The notes under the pieces: generated by a model
What the model saw: the letters and a program-made list of their open reading frames with translations, nothing else
Told to the model about the DNA's origin: nothing
The model's database searches: none
Shown: positions 17,291-25,557 of the stretch, in pieces
Position numbering within the stretch: position 1 is the first letter of the stretch
Layout: each line of letters begins with the position of its first letter
Translations under genes and position numbers: made by a program
Source: Acidobacteriota bacterium
Lineage (GTDB): Bacteria > Acidobacteriota > Vicinamibacteria > Vicinamibacterales > UBA823
Assembly: GCA_002730525.1 (NCBI GenBank)
Contig: PCAK01000036.1
Span: 62,001 to 126,000 of the forward strand
Direction of reading: 5' to 3'
Length of the DNA stretch: 64,000 bases

Positions 17291-19342
17291 ATGAGATTCA
17301 AATCTGCGTCGCGGCTGGCGTTGGCGGGCATTCTGGCGGCTGGTGTCGCGGTTCCGGTCGTGGCCCAGGAGCCTTCGCTGCTCGATCACGACACGTTCTT
17401 CGAGATGGAGACCATTAGGAGTCCGGCGATCGCGCCCGACGGGAGCCAGGTGGTGTTCTCGCGCGAGTGGGTCGACCAGCAGGCCGATCGGTTCAGGAGC
17501 AACCTCTGGATCGTTGGGACCGACGGCGACCGTGTGCGTGAGTTGACCCACGGCGACTGGTCGGACAGCGCGCCAGTCTGGTCGCCCGACGGCACGCGGA
17601 TCGCGTTCCTCTCGGATCGCGACGAGACGACGCAGGTGCACGTGATGTGGGTCGACACGCGCGAGGTGGCGCAGTTGACCCACCTCGAGCGTGCGCCGTC
17701 GAACCTGCGGTGGTCGCCCGATGGGACGCGGATTGCGTTCACGTCGTTCGTGCCCGACGAGGCAGCGATCCTGCCGGTAACGCTGCCCAAGCCGCCGCGT
17801 GGCGCCGAACGTGCGGCGTCGGCCGTCGTCATCGACCGGCTGAGCTGGGCGCGCGATGGGCGCGGCCCGGTCGAGCCCGGCTTCACGCACATCTACGTTA
17901 TCGGATCTGAGCTCGGCGGGACGCCGCGTCAGATCACGAGCGGCGACTACAACCACAACTCCCCCGAGTGGGCGGCCGACGGTCGGACGCTCTACGTCTC
18001 GGCGATCCGGAAGCCGGAGGCCGAGTACCTCCGGGGCAACAGCGAGATCTACGCCTTCGATGTCGAGACCGGTGAGGCCACGGAGTTGACCGACCGGAAC
18101 GGGCCGGACACGGCGCCGCTCGTCTCCCCGGACGGCGAGTGGGTTGCCTTCACCGGTTACGACGACCAGAACTTCACGAGCACGCTCCGGTCGCTTTACG
18201 TGATGCGCGCCGACGGCTCGGCTCGCCGGGCGTGGGCGGCCGACCTGGCCAACTCGCCGGGCAGCCTACGCTGGGCGGCCGACAGTTCGGGCGTGTACTA
18301 CACCGTGGGAGAGCGCGGCGTTACGAACGTCTACTTCTCCCCGCTCGACGGTGAGCCGGGGCAGATGGTGACGGGGACACACACGCTGGCCGGCCTGAGC
18401 GTCGCCGACAACGGGCAGGCCGCCGCAGTGCGCTCTTCGTTCACGCAGCCGGGGGAGCTGGTCACGTTCCGGTTGGGGCAGGGAACCCAGCCGGCGGTCC
18501 GGTCGCTCGTCGACGTGAACGCCGACGTCCTGTCGGGCCTGGACCTCAGCGACGCCGAAGAGTTGTGGTACGAGTCGAGCGACGGGTTCGACGTGCAGGG
18601 GTGGCTCATCAAGCCCGCGAACTTCGACCCGAGCAAGAAGTACCCGCTACTGCTCTGGATCCACGGCGGTCCGTGGTCGATGTACTCGGTCGGCTTCAAC
18701 TGGGCGTTCCAGAACTTCGCGGCGAACGGCTACGCCGTCCTCTACACGAACCCGCGCGGCAGTACCGGCTACGGTCAGGAGTTCGTCAACGGCATCCAGT
18801 TCAGCTATCCCGGGAAGGACCTCGACGATTTGCTGGCCGGCGTCGACGCGGCAGTCGACACGGGCTGGATCGACGAGAACAACCTGTACGTCTGCGGCGG
18901 GAGCGGCGGCGGCGTGCTGACGGCCTGGATCGTCGGGCACGACACACGGTTCGCGGCGGCGGTGTCGATGCGTCCGGTGATCAACTGGCATTCGTTCGTC
19001 GGCACGACCGACGGGTCGGGCTGGTACCGTCAGTTCGAGCAGTATCCGTGGGAGGACCCGATGGAGTACGCGGTGCGATCGCCGCTGCACTACGTCGCGA
19101 ACGTCACGACGCCGACGATGGTCATGACGGGCGAGGCCGACCTCCGGACGCCGATGTCGCAGAGTGAGGAGTACTACCGGGCGCTCAAGATGCTGAAGAA
19201 GGAGACGCTATTGGTCCGGATGCCCGACGAGTTCCACGGCTGGCGGCGGCCGTCGCACCGACTGCTGCAGCAACTTTATCTCCAGGCCTGGTTCGAGAAG
19301 CACGCGCGGGGCGGGACGGAAACGACCGAGCAGCCGCAGTGA
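17291..19342 (+). CDS. Secreted S9-family prolyl oligopeptidase-like peptidase
   Basis: A 683-residue serine peptidase with a signal sequence (LALAGILAAGVAVPVVAQ). The N-terminal two thirds form a WD40-like beta propeller, visible as repeats such as WSPDGTRIAFLSDRD, WSPDGTRIAFTSF and VSPDGEWVAFTGYD. The C-terminal alpha/beta hydrolase domain has the nucleophile elbow GGSGGGV with Ser538, Asp617 in GEADLRTP and His649 in DEFHGW; the spacing fits the S9 triad. Such enzymes trim short peptides. ATG 17291 follows GAGGGG. The last codons overlap a possible GTG start of the next gene, suggesting coupling. Confidence 0.92.
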   Translation: MRFKSASRLALAGILAAGVAVPVVAQEPSLLDHDTFFEMETIRSPAIAPDGSQVVFSREWVDQQADRFRSNLWIVGTDGDRVRELTHGDWSDSAPVWSPDGTRIAFLSDRDETTQVHVMWVDTREVAQLTHLERAPSNLRWSPDGTRIAFTSFVPDEAAILPVTLPKPPRGAERAASAVVIDRLSWARDGRGPVEPGFTHIYVIGSELGGTPRQITSGDYNHNSPEWAADGRTLYVSAIRKPEAEYLRGNSEIYAFDVETGEATELTDRNGPDTAPLVSPDGEWVAFTGYDDQNFTSTLRSLYVMRADGSARRAWAADLANSPGSLRWAADSSGVYYTVGERGVTNVYFSPLDGEPGQMVTGTHTLAGLSVADNGQAAAVRSSFTQPGELVTFRLGQGTQPAVRSLVDVNADVLSGLDLSDAEELWYESSDGFDVQGWLIKPANFDPSKKYPLLLWIHGGPWSMYSVGFNWAFQNFAANGYAVLYTNPRGSTGYGQEFVNGIQFSYPGKDLDDLLAGVDAAVDTGWIDENNLYVCGGSGGGVLTAWIVGHDTRFAAAVSMRPVINWHSFVGTTDGSGWYRQFEQYPWEDPMEYAVRSPLHYVANVTTPTMVMTGEADLRTPMSQSEEYYRALKMLKKETLLVRMPDEFHGWRRPSHRLLQQLYLQAWFEKHARGGTETTEQPQ

Positions 19343-19371
19343 ACGGGGTGAGCCGGCGATCGGGTGGTGCC

Positions 19372-20304
19372 ATGAGTAGAGACGGTCGGTGGCGGTTCCT
19401 CGGGCGCGCCGCGCTGGTGGTCGCCGTCATCGCGGCCGCCATGGGTATGGCCGTCGATGCGCGGGCGCAGGATGACACCCTCTTCGTCGCTTCGCCCCTG
19501 ACCGAGACGAACAGCTTCACGTCAGGCGTCGAGGGGCCGGCCTGCGGCGCAGACGGAACGGTCTACGCGGTCAACTTCGCGCGGCAGGGGACGATCGGCC
19601 GGGTGACGGCCGACGGCGCGGCGGAGCTGTTCGTGGATCTGCCCGACGGCAGCATCGGGAACGGCATCCGGCTCGGTCCCGACGGCCAGTTGTTCGTCGC
19701 CGACTACCCGCAGCACAACGTGCTGAGGATCGATAGGGTCACGCGGGTCATCGCGGTCCACGCGCACGAGCCCGCGATGAACCAGCCGAACGACCTGTCG
19801 ATCGTGCCCGACGGGACGCTGTACGCGTCGGATCCGAACTGGGCGGAAGGGACCGGACAGCTCTGGCGGATCGGGCCGGACGGCGAGGCCACGCGGCTCG
19901 CGGAGGGCATGGGCACGACCAACGGCATCGACGTCAGCCCCGATGGCCGGACGCTCTACGTCGGCGAGAGCACGCAGCGCCGGATCCTGGCGATCGATCT
20001 CACCGACGCCGGGCTCGGGGATCGCCGAGTGATCGCCACGTTCTCCGATTTTGGACTGGACGGGATGCGGGTCGACGTCGACGGCAATCTCTACGTGACG
20101 CGCCACGGCGCCGGCGTCGTCCTGAAGATGACGCCCGACGGTCAGGTGCTGCAGGAGATCGACGTCCTGGGCGAGCGACCGAGCAACATCTGCATCGGCG
20201 GGCGCGACGGCCGAACGGCCGTCGTCACGGAGATGGAGCACGGCCGGCTGGTGACGTTCAGGATCGACCGGCCGGGGTTGGCCTGGTCCCGGATGCCTCA
20301 ATAG
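19372..20304 (+). CDS. Exported SMP-30/gluconolactonase-like beta-propeller protein
   Basis: A 310-residue protein with a signal peptide ending ARAQDD. The body is a six-bladed propeller of the SMP-30/gluconolactonase/LRE type: GPACGADGTVYAVNFARQG, GNGIRLGPDGQLFVADY, NQPNDLSIVPDGTLYASDP and TTNGIDVSPDGRTLYVGES carry the Asn/Asp metal ligands seen in this family. The family hydrolyses sugar lactones. ATG 19372 gives a normal signal peptide; GTG 19339 overlapping the S9 stop is an alternative. Being next to a GMC dehydrogenase pair (20352-22630), a role in opening lactones made by such oxidations is plausible but unproven. Confidence 0.8.
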   Translation: MSRDGRWRFLGRAALVVAVIAAAMGMAVDARAQDDTLFVASPLTETNSFTSGVEGPACGADGTVYAVNFARQGTIGRVTADGAAELFVDLPDGSIGNGIRLGPDGQLFVADYPQHNVLRIDRVTRVIAVHAHEPAMNQPNDLSIVPDGTLYASDPNWAEGTGQLWRIGPDGEATRLAEGMGTTNGIDVSPDGRTLYVGESTQRRILAIDLTDAGLGDRRVIATFSDFGLDGMRVDVDGNLYVTRHGAGVVLKMTPDGQVLQEIDVLGERPSNICIGGRDGRTAVVTEMEHGRLVTFRIDRPGLAWSRMPQ

Positions 20305-20319
20305 GTTCGGGCTCGCCCT

Positions 20320-20339
20320 GGCAGGGCTGAAGCCCTGCC
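20320..20339. terminator. Bidirectional hairpin, REP-like palindrome
   Basis: GGCAGGGCT (20320-20328) pairs perfectly with AGCCCTGCC (20331-20339), leaving GA as nominal loop; in practice a 7-bp stem with a CTGAAG hexaloop. It sits between the convergent SMP-30 (ends 20304) and GMC (ends 20352) genes, where one hairpin can end both transcripts. No U-run follows, so it may instead be a member of a dispersed palindromic repeat family. Confidence 0.55.
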
Positions 20340-20351
20340 CTACGCCACACT

Positions 20352-22040
20352 CTAGACGCGGCTCGCCCTGAACTCCTCGACCATGTACTCGCAGGCGCGG
20401 GTCGCCAGTGCCATGAACGTGATCGTCGGGTTCTGGCAGGCCGACGACGGAAGGCCCGAGCCATCCATCACGAACAGGTTGCTCACGTCGTGCGCCTGCT
20501 CGTAGCCGTTCAGGACCGATGTGCCGGGGTCGTCGCCCATCCGGGCCGTGCCCACCTCGTGGATCGCCAGGCCGGGATTCGAGATCTCTCGCTCGACCTC
20601 TATGTCTTCGGCGCCGACGGCGCGCAGCATCTCCTCGGCGGCGTCGGCCATGTCGTCGACCATGGTCTGCTCGTTCTCGCCGTAGGCGGCCGAGATGTGC
20701 AGGATCGGGATCCCCCAGGCGTCGACGTGCGTCGTGTCGAGTTCGCAGGAGTTCTCGTAGCGGGGTAGGTGCTCGCCGAACCCGCCGATCGAGATTTGCC
20801 ACGGCCGCGACTCGCGGACGTCCTGCTTGAAGGCGCCGCCGAAGCCAGGGATGGCCATCGCGTGTCCCCACTTCACGACGTTCGATCCGCCCTGATAGCC
20901 GTATCCGCGAAGGAAATCGGGATGCCGCTCCTCGAGGTTGCGGAAGCGCGGGATGTAGATCCCGTTCGGGCGGTTGCCGCGCGTGTCGGGGAAGCCCTTC
21001 AGTACCGGCAGGACGCCCGAGGCGCCGCCACCCATCACGTGATCCATCAGGTAGTGACCGAGGACGCCGCTCGAGTTGGCGAGGCCGGTCGGATGGTGCT
21101 CCGACGTGGAGTTCAGCATGATGCGGGTGGATTCCAGCGTCGAGGCGCAGAGCACGACGGCCCGGCCGAAGATCTCGCGCTGGTTCCGCGTGATCCGGTC
21201 GATGTAGTAGACACTCCGGCACCTCCCGACGTCGTCGACCTCTACGTGGCTGACCACGGCATTCGGGATGAGCGTCAGGCGGCCCGTCGCTTCGGCCGCC
21301 GGGAGACTCGACGAGACGCTGCTGTAGTACGACCCGGTCCGGCAACCGCGCGAGCACGGGCCGCAGTAGTGACACTTGGGACGGCCGTTCAAGTCTTCGG
21401 TCAGGATGGCGCAGCGACCGATTGTCAGGGCTCGACCGAACTCGTCGCGGATCGCCGTCTTGAGCAACTCTTCACCGCAGGTGAGCGCCATCGGCGGCTG
21501 GAACTGCCCGTCGGGGAGCTGCGGCAGGCCTTCGGCCCGGCCGCTGACACCGATGAAGCGTTCGGCGATGTCGTAGTACGGCGCGAGCGTGGCGTAGTCG
21601 ACCGGCCAGTCGATGCCGAAGCCGTCGCGCGACGCCGCTTTCATGTCGTAGTCGCTCAGCCGGTAGGTCTGCCGGGCCCACATGATCGACTTGCCGCCGA
21701 CGTGCCGGCCACGGAGCCAGGTGAACGGCCGGTCGGCCGGCGTCGTGTAGGGGTTCTCCGTGTCGTCGACGAACAGGTGGTTCGTGTACTCGTCGCACTG
21801 GTAGCAGAGCGATTGCACTGGCTGGCGAGCCTGCACGGCCTGGGTGCCGAGGCGACGGCCGCGGAACGGCATGTCGAACGGCCGCTTGTGCTCGGTGTAG
21901 TCGACCTCGGGGTCTAGCTCGCGACCGGCCTCGAGGACGGCGACCGAGAGGCCGGCTTCGGTGAGCTGCTTGGCGGCCCAGCCGCCGGTCGCGCCCGAGC
22001 CGACGATGACGACGTCGTACTGCTGATCTTGTGCGGCCAT
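20352..22040 (-). CDS. GMC-family FAD-dependent dehydrogenase, catalytic subunit
   Basis: A 562-residue flavoenzyme. The dinucleotide motif is VVIVGSGATGGWAAKQL, followed by LEAGRELDPE. The C-terminal catalytic part holds IHEVGTARMGDDPGTSV, HDVSNLFVMDGS and NPTITFMAL. Cys223, 226, 229 and 233 in CHYCGPCSRGC form a compact motif like the 3Fe-4S site of bacterial FAD glucose and fructose dehydrogenases (inference). It begins 2 bp after the small subunit gene at 22043-22630, whose Tat signal could carry this signal-less protein out. It would oxidise a sugar or polyol in the periplasm and pass electrons to a cytochrome not encoded here. Confidence 0.88.
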   Translation of the reverse strand: MAAQDQQYDVVIVGSGATGGWAAKQLTEAGLSVAVLEAGRELDPEVDYTEHKRPFDMPFRGRRLGTQAVQARQPVQSLCYQCDEYTNHLFVDDTENPYTTPADRPFTWLRGRHVGGKSIMWARQTYRLSDYDMKAASRDGFGIDWPVDYATLAPYYDIAERFIGVSGRAEGLPQLPDGQFQPPMALTCGEELLKTAIRDEFGRALTIGRCAILTEDLNGRPKCHYCGPCSRGCRTGSYYSSVSSSLPAAEATGRLTLIPNAVVSHVEVDDVGRCRSVYYIDRITRNQREIFGRAVVLCASTLESTRIMLNSTSEHHPTGLANSSGVLGHYLMDHVMGGGASGVLPVLKGFPDTRGNRPNGIYIPRFRNLEERHPDFLRGYGYQGGSNVVKWGHAMAIPGFGGAFKQDVRESRPWQISIGGFGEHLPRYENSCELDTTHVDAWGIPILHISAAYGENEQTMVDDMADAAEEMLRAVGAEDIEVEREISNPGLAIHEVGTARMGDDPGTSVLNGYEQAHDVSNLFVMDGSGLPSSACQNPTITFMALATRACEYMVEEFRASRV

Positions 22041-22042
22041 GG

Positions 22043-22630
22043 CTATGCCTTGTGCTCCGGATGCTGGCAGCCCAGCTGTTCGTCGAACATGACTGCGCCG
22101 TTGTCGTCCAACTCCTGCAGCATGCCGATCCGCGACGTGTAATAACCGGTCACGGTCAACGACTTGATCGCCTGGAAGAACTCGACGCCAACCTTGTCAG
22201 CCGGCGTGTCGTTGTCGGGCGAGCTAAGAATAATCAGGAGTGCCGTCTGCTGCCCGGGGGCGGCGGCAGCGAACGTCGCGCCGAACAGCTCGGCGCTGCG
22301 CGCGTCGAGCCAGGCCAGACCCCGGAGGAAGCGGCCGCGCTCGGCGCTGGGCACATCCGCCAGGATGGTGTCGATGAACGCCGCGACCCGGGCCCGACGA
22401 CCGCCGGCCGTGTCGGTCTCAGGGATGATCAGCTCGCTCAGCAGATCGACCGTGTCGTACTGCGCCTGGGTGAAGACGCTCGAGGCGGCAGCCTGTGCGG
22501 CCCCTCCGGCCGCGCGAGCCTGGGCCACCTCCTGGAGGGTCGAGACCCAAAGCGGCAAGGTCGCCGCCCCCGCGCCGGCGGCGGTCAGGGTCTTCAAAGC
22601 GTCGCGACGGTTGATTCCATGTCTGTTCAT
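22043..22630 (-). CDS. Gluconate 2-dehydrogenase subunit 3 family protein (Tat-exported small subunit)
   Basis: A 195-residue protein beginning MNRHGINRRDALKTLTAAG, a Tat signal. The mature part contains LLSELIIPETDTAGGRRARVAAFID, FLRGLAWLDARSAELFG and the C-terminal SLTVTGYYTSRIGMLQELDD block that marks the family. It partners the GMC dehydrogenase whose start is 2 bp downstream. In FAD glucose dehydrogenase the equivalent gamma subunit is needed for folding and Tat export of the catalytic subunit. ATG 22630 was chosen since the Tat motif starts there; longer frames lack support. Confidence 0.87.
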   Translation of the reverse strand: MNRHGINRRDALKTLTAAGAGAATLPLWVSTLQEVAQARAAGGAAQAAASSVFTQAQYDTVDLLSELIIPETDTAGGRRARVAAFIDTILADVPSAERGRFLRGLAWLDARSAELFGATFAAAAPGQQTALLIILSSPDNDTPADKVGVEFFQAIKSLTVTGYYTSRIGMLQELDDNGAVMFDEQLGCQHPEHKA

Positions 22631-22757
22631 GGCGGTGGCTCCGGTCGATGCAGGCCAAACGCCTGCTGCTGGCCTAAATGTTAATGCAAATCGGCGGCGG
22701 CGCGCAGTAAGATGCCGGGCAGTCGGATGCGGATCGTCCGTTTGACAAGGGGACTCT

Positions 22758-23540
22758 ATGCAGAGAACAGGGGCGTCGCGACGCGATGTCTTGAAATTGG
22801 CGGTCGCGATCGGCGTCGCGGCGCTCGTCGCGAGCTCGCTCTGGGGGAGTTCGCTGGCGGCCCAGGAGCGGCCGCGGGTGCTGTACGTGACCCACCCCGC
22901 GGCGTTCGTCCATGCCGTGCTGCCGGTGGCCGAAGAGGTGATGCGCGAACTCGGCGCCGGCGCACTCGAGGTGACGGTTGTCGGCGACGCGGCGACGATC
23001 ACGCCGGCGCAGTTGGCCGCGCACGACGTCGTCATGTTCAACACGACGGGTGAACTGCCGATGAGCGCGGCGCAGAAGGCGGCGCTACTGACATTCATCC
23101 GCGGCGGCGGCGGCTTCGTCGGGGTGCATAGCGCCACGGACACCTTCTACGAATGGCCGGAGTACGGCGAGATGCTCGGCGGGTACTTCGACGGCCACCC
23201 GTGGCACCAGGAGGTGACGGTCACGGTGGAGGATGATGCGCACCCGTCGACGCGGCACCTGGCCTCGTCGGAGCGGCTCTCCGACGAGATCTACCAGATT
23301 CGTGATTGGGCCCGGAGCGACGTCCACGTCCTGGTGAGTGTCGATACGGCCTCGGTGGACATGGGCGCGGACGGGATCAACCGCACCGACGGTGATTTCG
23401 TGCTGTCGTGGACACGGTCGTTCGGAGACGGGCGGGTCTTCTATACCGCCCTGGGCCACGAGCCGGACCTCTGGCGTGATGCGCGCTTCACGCAGCACCT
23501 GGTGGGCGGGATCCGATGGGCCGCGGGGCTCGAAGACTGA
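22758..23540 (+). CDS. ThuA-domain exported protein
   Basis: A 260-residue protein of the trehalose-utilisation ThuA family, a glutamine-amidotransferase-like fold. The N-terminus carries a Tat-like SRRDVLKLAVAIG and a hydrophobic segment. Hallmarks are RVLYVTHPAAFVHAV, FIRGGGGFVGVHSATDTFYEWPEYGEMLGG, HPWHQEVTV and the terminal VFYTALGHEPDLWRD. ThuA proteins are linked to processing of 3-keto-disaccharides, and the next gene (DUF1080) is a known frequent companion. It is divergent from the GMC pair at 22630, sharing a 127-bp promoter region. Confidence 0.88.
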   Translation: MQRTGASRRDVLKLAVAIGVAALVASSLWGSSLAAQERPRVLYVTHPAAFVHAVLPVAEEVMRELGAGALEVTVVGDAATITPAQLAAHDVVMFNTTGELPMSAAQKAALLTFIRGGGGFVGVHSATDTFYEWPEYGEMLGGYFDGHPWHQEVTVTVEDDAHPSTRHLASSERLSDEIYQIRDWARSDVHVLVSVDTASVDMGADGINRTDGDFVLSWTRSFGDGRVFYTALGHEPDLWRDARFTQHLVGGIRWAAGLED

Positions 23541-23557
23541 AGGCGAAGGGTTGAGGC

Positions 23558-24301
23558 ATGAACATGAAGATGATGCGGGTGACAGTTGGCATCGGTGTGC
23601 TGGGCCTCCTACTTGGGAGCATGGGGATGCAGGCAGAACAGGCTGAACCTAACACTCTGACGGCGGCCGAGCGGGCCGACGGCTGGACGCTCCTGTTCGA
23701 CGGCGAAACGACGGCGGGTTGGCGGGGCTACAACGCCGACTCGATGCCCGACGGCTGGCAGGCAGTCGACGGTGCACTGGCCAGGGTCGGCCAGGGCGGT
23801 GACATCATCACCGAGGACCAGTTCGAGAACTTCGAGTTGTACCTGGAGTGGAAACTCGAGGTCGGCGGGAACAGCGGCGTCTTCTTCCGCGCTACCGAGG
23901 ACGCGGAGGAAGTCTTCCACACGGCACCCGAGATGCAGGTGCTCGACGACGGCACCCACCCTGACGGGAAATCGATGATGACGTCGGCGGGCAGCGATTA
24001 CGCGCTCTACGGCCGATCTCGCGACACGGTGAAGCCGATAGGCGAGTGGAACGCCGTCCGCATCATCGCCGACGGCAGCCACGTCGAATACTGGCTGAAC
24101 GGCGTCCGGGTCGTCGAGTACGAGCTGTGGACCGCCGACTGGGAGGCCCGCGTGGCGGCGAGCAAGTTCTCGGCCTACCCGCAGTTCGGGCGCGCGCGAA
24201 GCGGACACTTCGCCATCCAGGACCACGGCGATCCGGTCTACTTCCGCAACATCAAGGTGCGCGAACTACCCAGTAGTCGCTCGGCGGCCGGCGAACAGTA
24301 G
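23558..24301 (+). CDS. Exported DUF1080 protein (3-keto-disaccharide hydrolase family)
   Basis: A 247-residue protein with a signal peptide (VTVGIGVLGLLLGSMG). The concanavalin-like DUF1080 core is clear: GWTLLFDGETTAGWRGY, ENFELYLEWKLEVGGNSGVFFR, PEMQVLDDGTHPDG and GEWNAVRIIADGSHVEYWLNG. Some members cleave 3-keto-disaccharides made by sugar 3-dehydrogenases. It follows the ThuA gene by 17 bp and a permease starts 2 bp after it, indicating one operon. Together with oxidoreductases in this window it may act on oxidised glycosides outside the cytoplasm. Confidence 0.9.
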   Translation: MNMKMMRVTVGIGVLGLLLGSMGMQAEQAEPNTLTAAERADGWTLLFDGETTAGWRGYNADSMPDGWQAVDGALARVGQGGDIITEDQFENFELYLEWKLEVGGNSGVFFRATEDAEEVFHTAPEMQVLDDGTHPDGKSMMTSAGSDYALYGRSRDTVKPIGEWNAVRIIADGSHVEYWLNGVRVVEYELWTADWEARVAASKFSAYPQFGRARSGHFAIQDHGDPVYFRNIKVRELPSSRSAAGEQ

Positions 24302-24303
24302 CG

Positions 24304-25530
24304 ATGCCGGCGGCGGTTCGTGGCAAGCTCTTCGTCATGATGTTCCTCCAGTACTTCGTCTGGGGGGCGTGGTACGTGACGGTGGGCACCTACCTCGGCG
24401 AAACCCTCGGGTTTCAGGGTCAGCAGATCGGGCTGGCGGTTGGCACGACCGCCGTCGCGGCGATGATCTCGCCGTTCTTCGTCGGGATGGTCGCCGACCG
24501 CTACTTCGCGACCGAACGGATCCTGGCGGTCCTGCACCTGGCCGGGGCGTTCGTTCTGATGGCCGCCTCGACGCTCGAGGCCTTCGGTCCGTTCTATGTC
24601 GTCTTGCTCGTGTACACGTTGCTGTACATGCCGACGCTGGCACTCACGAACTCACTGTCGTTTCACCAGATGCGGAATCCGGAGAAGGAGTTCCCGGCGG
24701 TCCGCGTGCTCGGGACGATCGGCTGGATCGTCGCCGGCCTGACGATCGGGTTCCTCGGCCTGGAGTCCACGGCGGTACCGCTGCGCATCGGCGCCGCGTC
24801 ATCGGTCGTGCTCGGCCTGTTCTGCCTGACCCTCCCGCATACGGCGCCGAAGCGGGTCGCAGAGCGGGTCACGGCCCGTGACGTGCTGGGTCTGGACGCG
24901 CTGGCCCTGTTCAAAGACCGGTCGTTCGCCATCTTCGTGGTCGGCTCGTTCCTGGTGTCGATCCCGCTCCAGTTCTACTACGCGTTCGCGAACCTCTTCC
25001 TGAACGAACTCGGGATGGTGAATGCGGCCGGCAAGATGACCCTGGGCCAGATGTCCGAGATCGGGTTCATGCTGGTGATGCCCTGGTTCTTCGTGCGGTT
25101 GGGGGTGAAGCGGATGCTCCTCCTGGGCATGATCGCCTGGGCGGTGCGCTACGGATTGTTCGCGTACGGCGACAACGGGTCCGCGGTCTGGATGCTGTAC
25201 CTGGGCATCCTGTTGCACGGGATCTGCTACGACTTCTTCTTCGTCACGGGACAGATCTACGTCGACCGCAAGGCGCCGGAGCATCTTCGCGGTGCGGCCC
25301 AAGGGCTGATCGCGTTCGTGACGCTCGGGGTGGGGATGTTCATCGGCTCGTACGCATCGGGTGTCATCGTCGACCGGTTCAGCTTGGCCGACGGCGCGCA
25401 TGCGTGGGGCAGCATCTGGCTGATCCCGGCGTTCGGGGCGGCGGGGGTCCTGGCGTTGTTCGCGATGTTCTTCACGCACGATGACGGTTCGACCCCGCGC
25501 CGCGGTCCGCTCCGGAACCGGCCGGCGTGA
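24304..25530 (+). CDS. MFS transporter, nucleoside:H+ symporter-like
   Basis: A 408-residue protein with about twelve hydrophobic segments. It resembles the NupG/XapB-type nucleoside symporters in FVWGAWYVTVGTYLGETLGFQGQQIGLA, FFVGMVADRYFATERILAVLHL and the C-terminal LHGICYDFFFVTGQIYVDRKAP. The last motif is strongly conserved in this branch. It starts 2 bp after the DUF1080 gene and probably belongs to the same operon. Members found beside ThuA/DUF1080 genes may in fact import sugars, so the nucleoside label reflects family only. Confidence 0.85.
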   Translation: MPAAVRGKLFVMMFLQYFVWGAWYVTVGTYLGETLGFQGQQIGLAVGTTAVAAMISPFFVGMVADRYFATERILAVLHLAGAFVLMAASTLEAFGPFYVVLLVYTLLYMPTLALTNSLSFHQMRNPEKEFPAVRVLGTIGWIVAGLTIGFLGLESTAVPLRIGAASSVVLGLFCLTLPHTAPKRVAERVTARDVLGLDALALFKDRSFAIFVVGSFLVSIPLQFYYAFANLFLNELGMVNAAGKMTLGQMSEIGFMLVMPWFFVRLGVKRMLLLGMIAWAVRYGLFAYGDNGSAVWMLYLGILLHGICYDFFFVTGQIYVDRKAPEHLRGAAQGLIAFVTLGVGMFIGSYASGVIVDRFSLADGAHAWGSIWLIPAFGAAGVLALFAMFFTHDDGSTPRRGPLRNRPA

Positions 25531-25557
25531 GGGGCTGATCGATCGTTCGACGACGCC

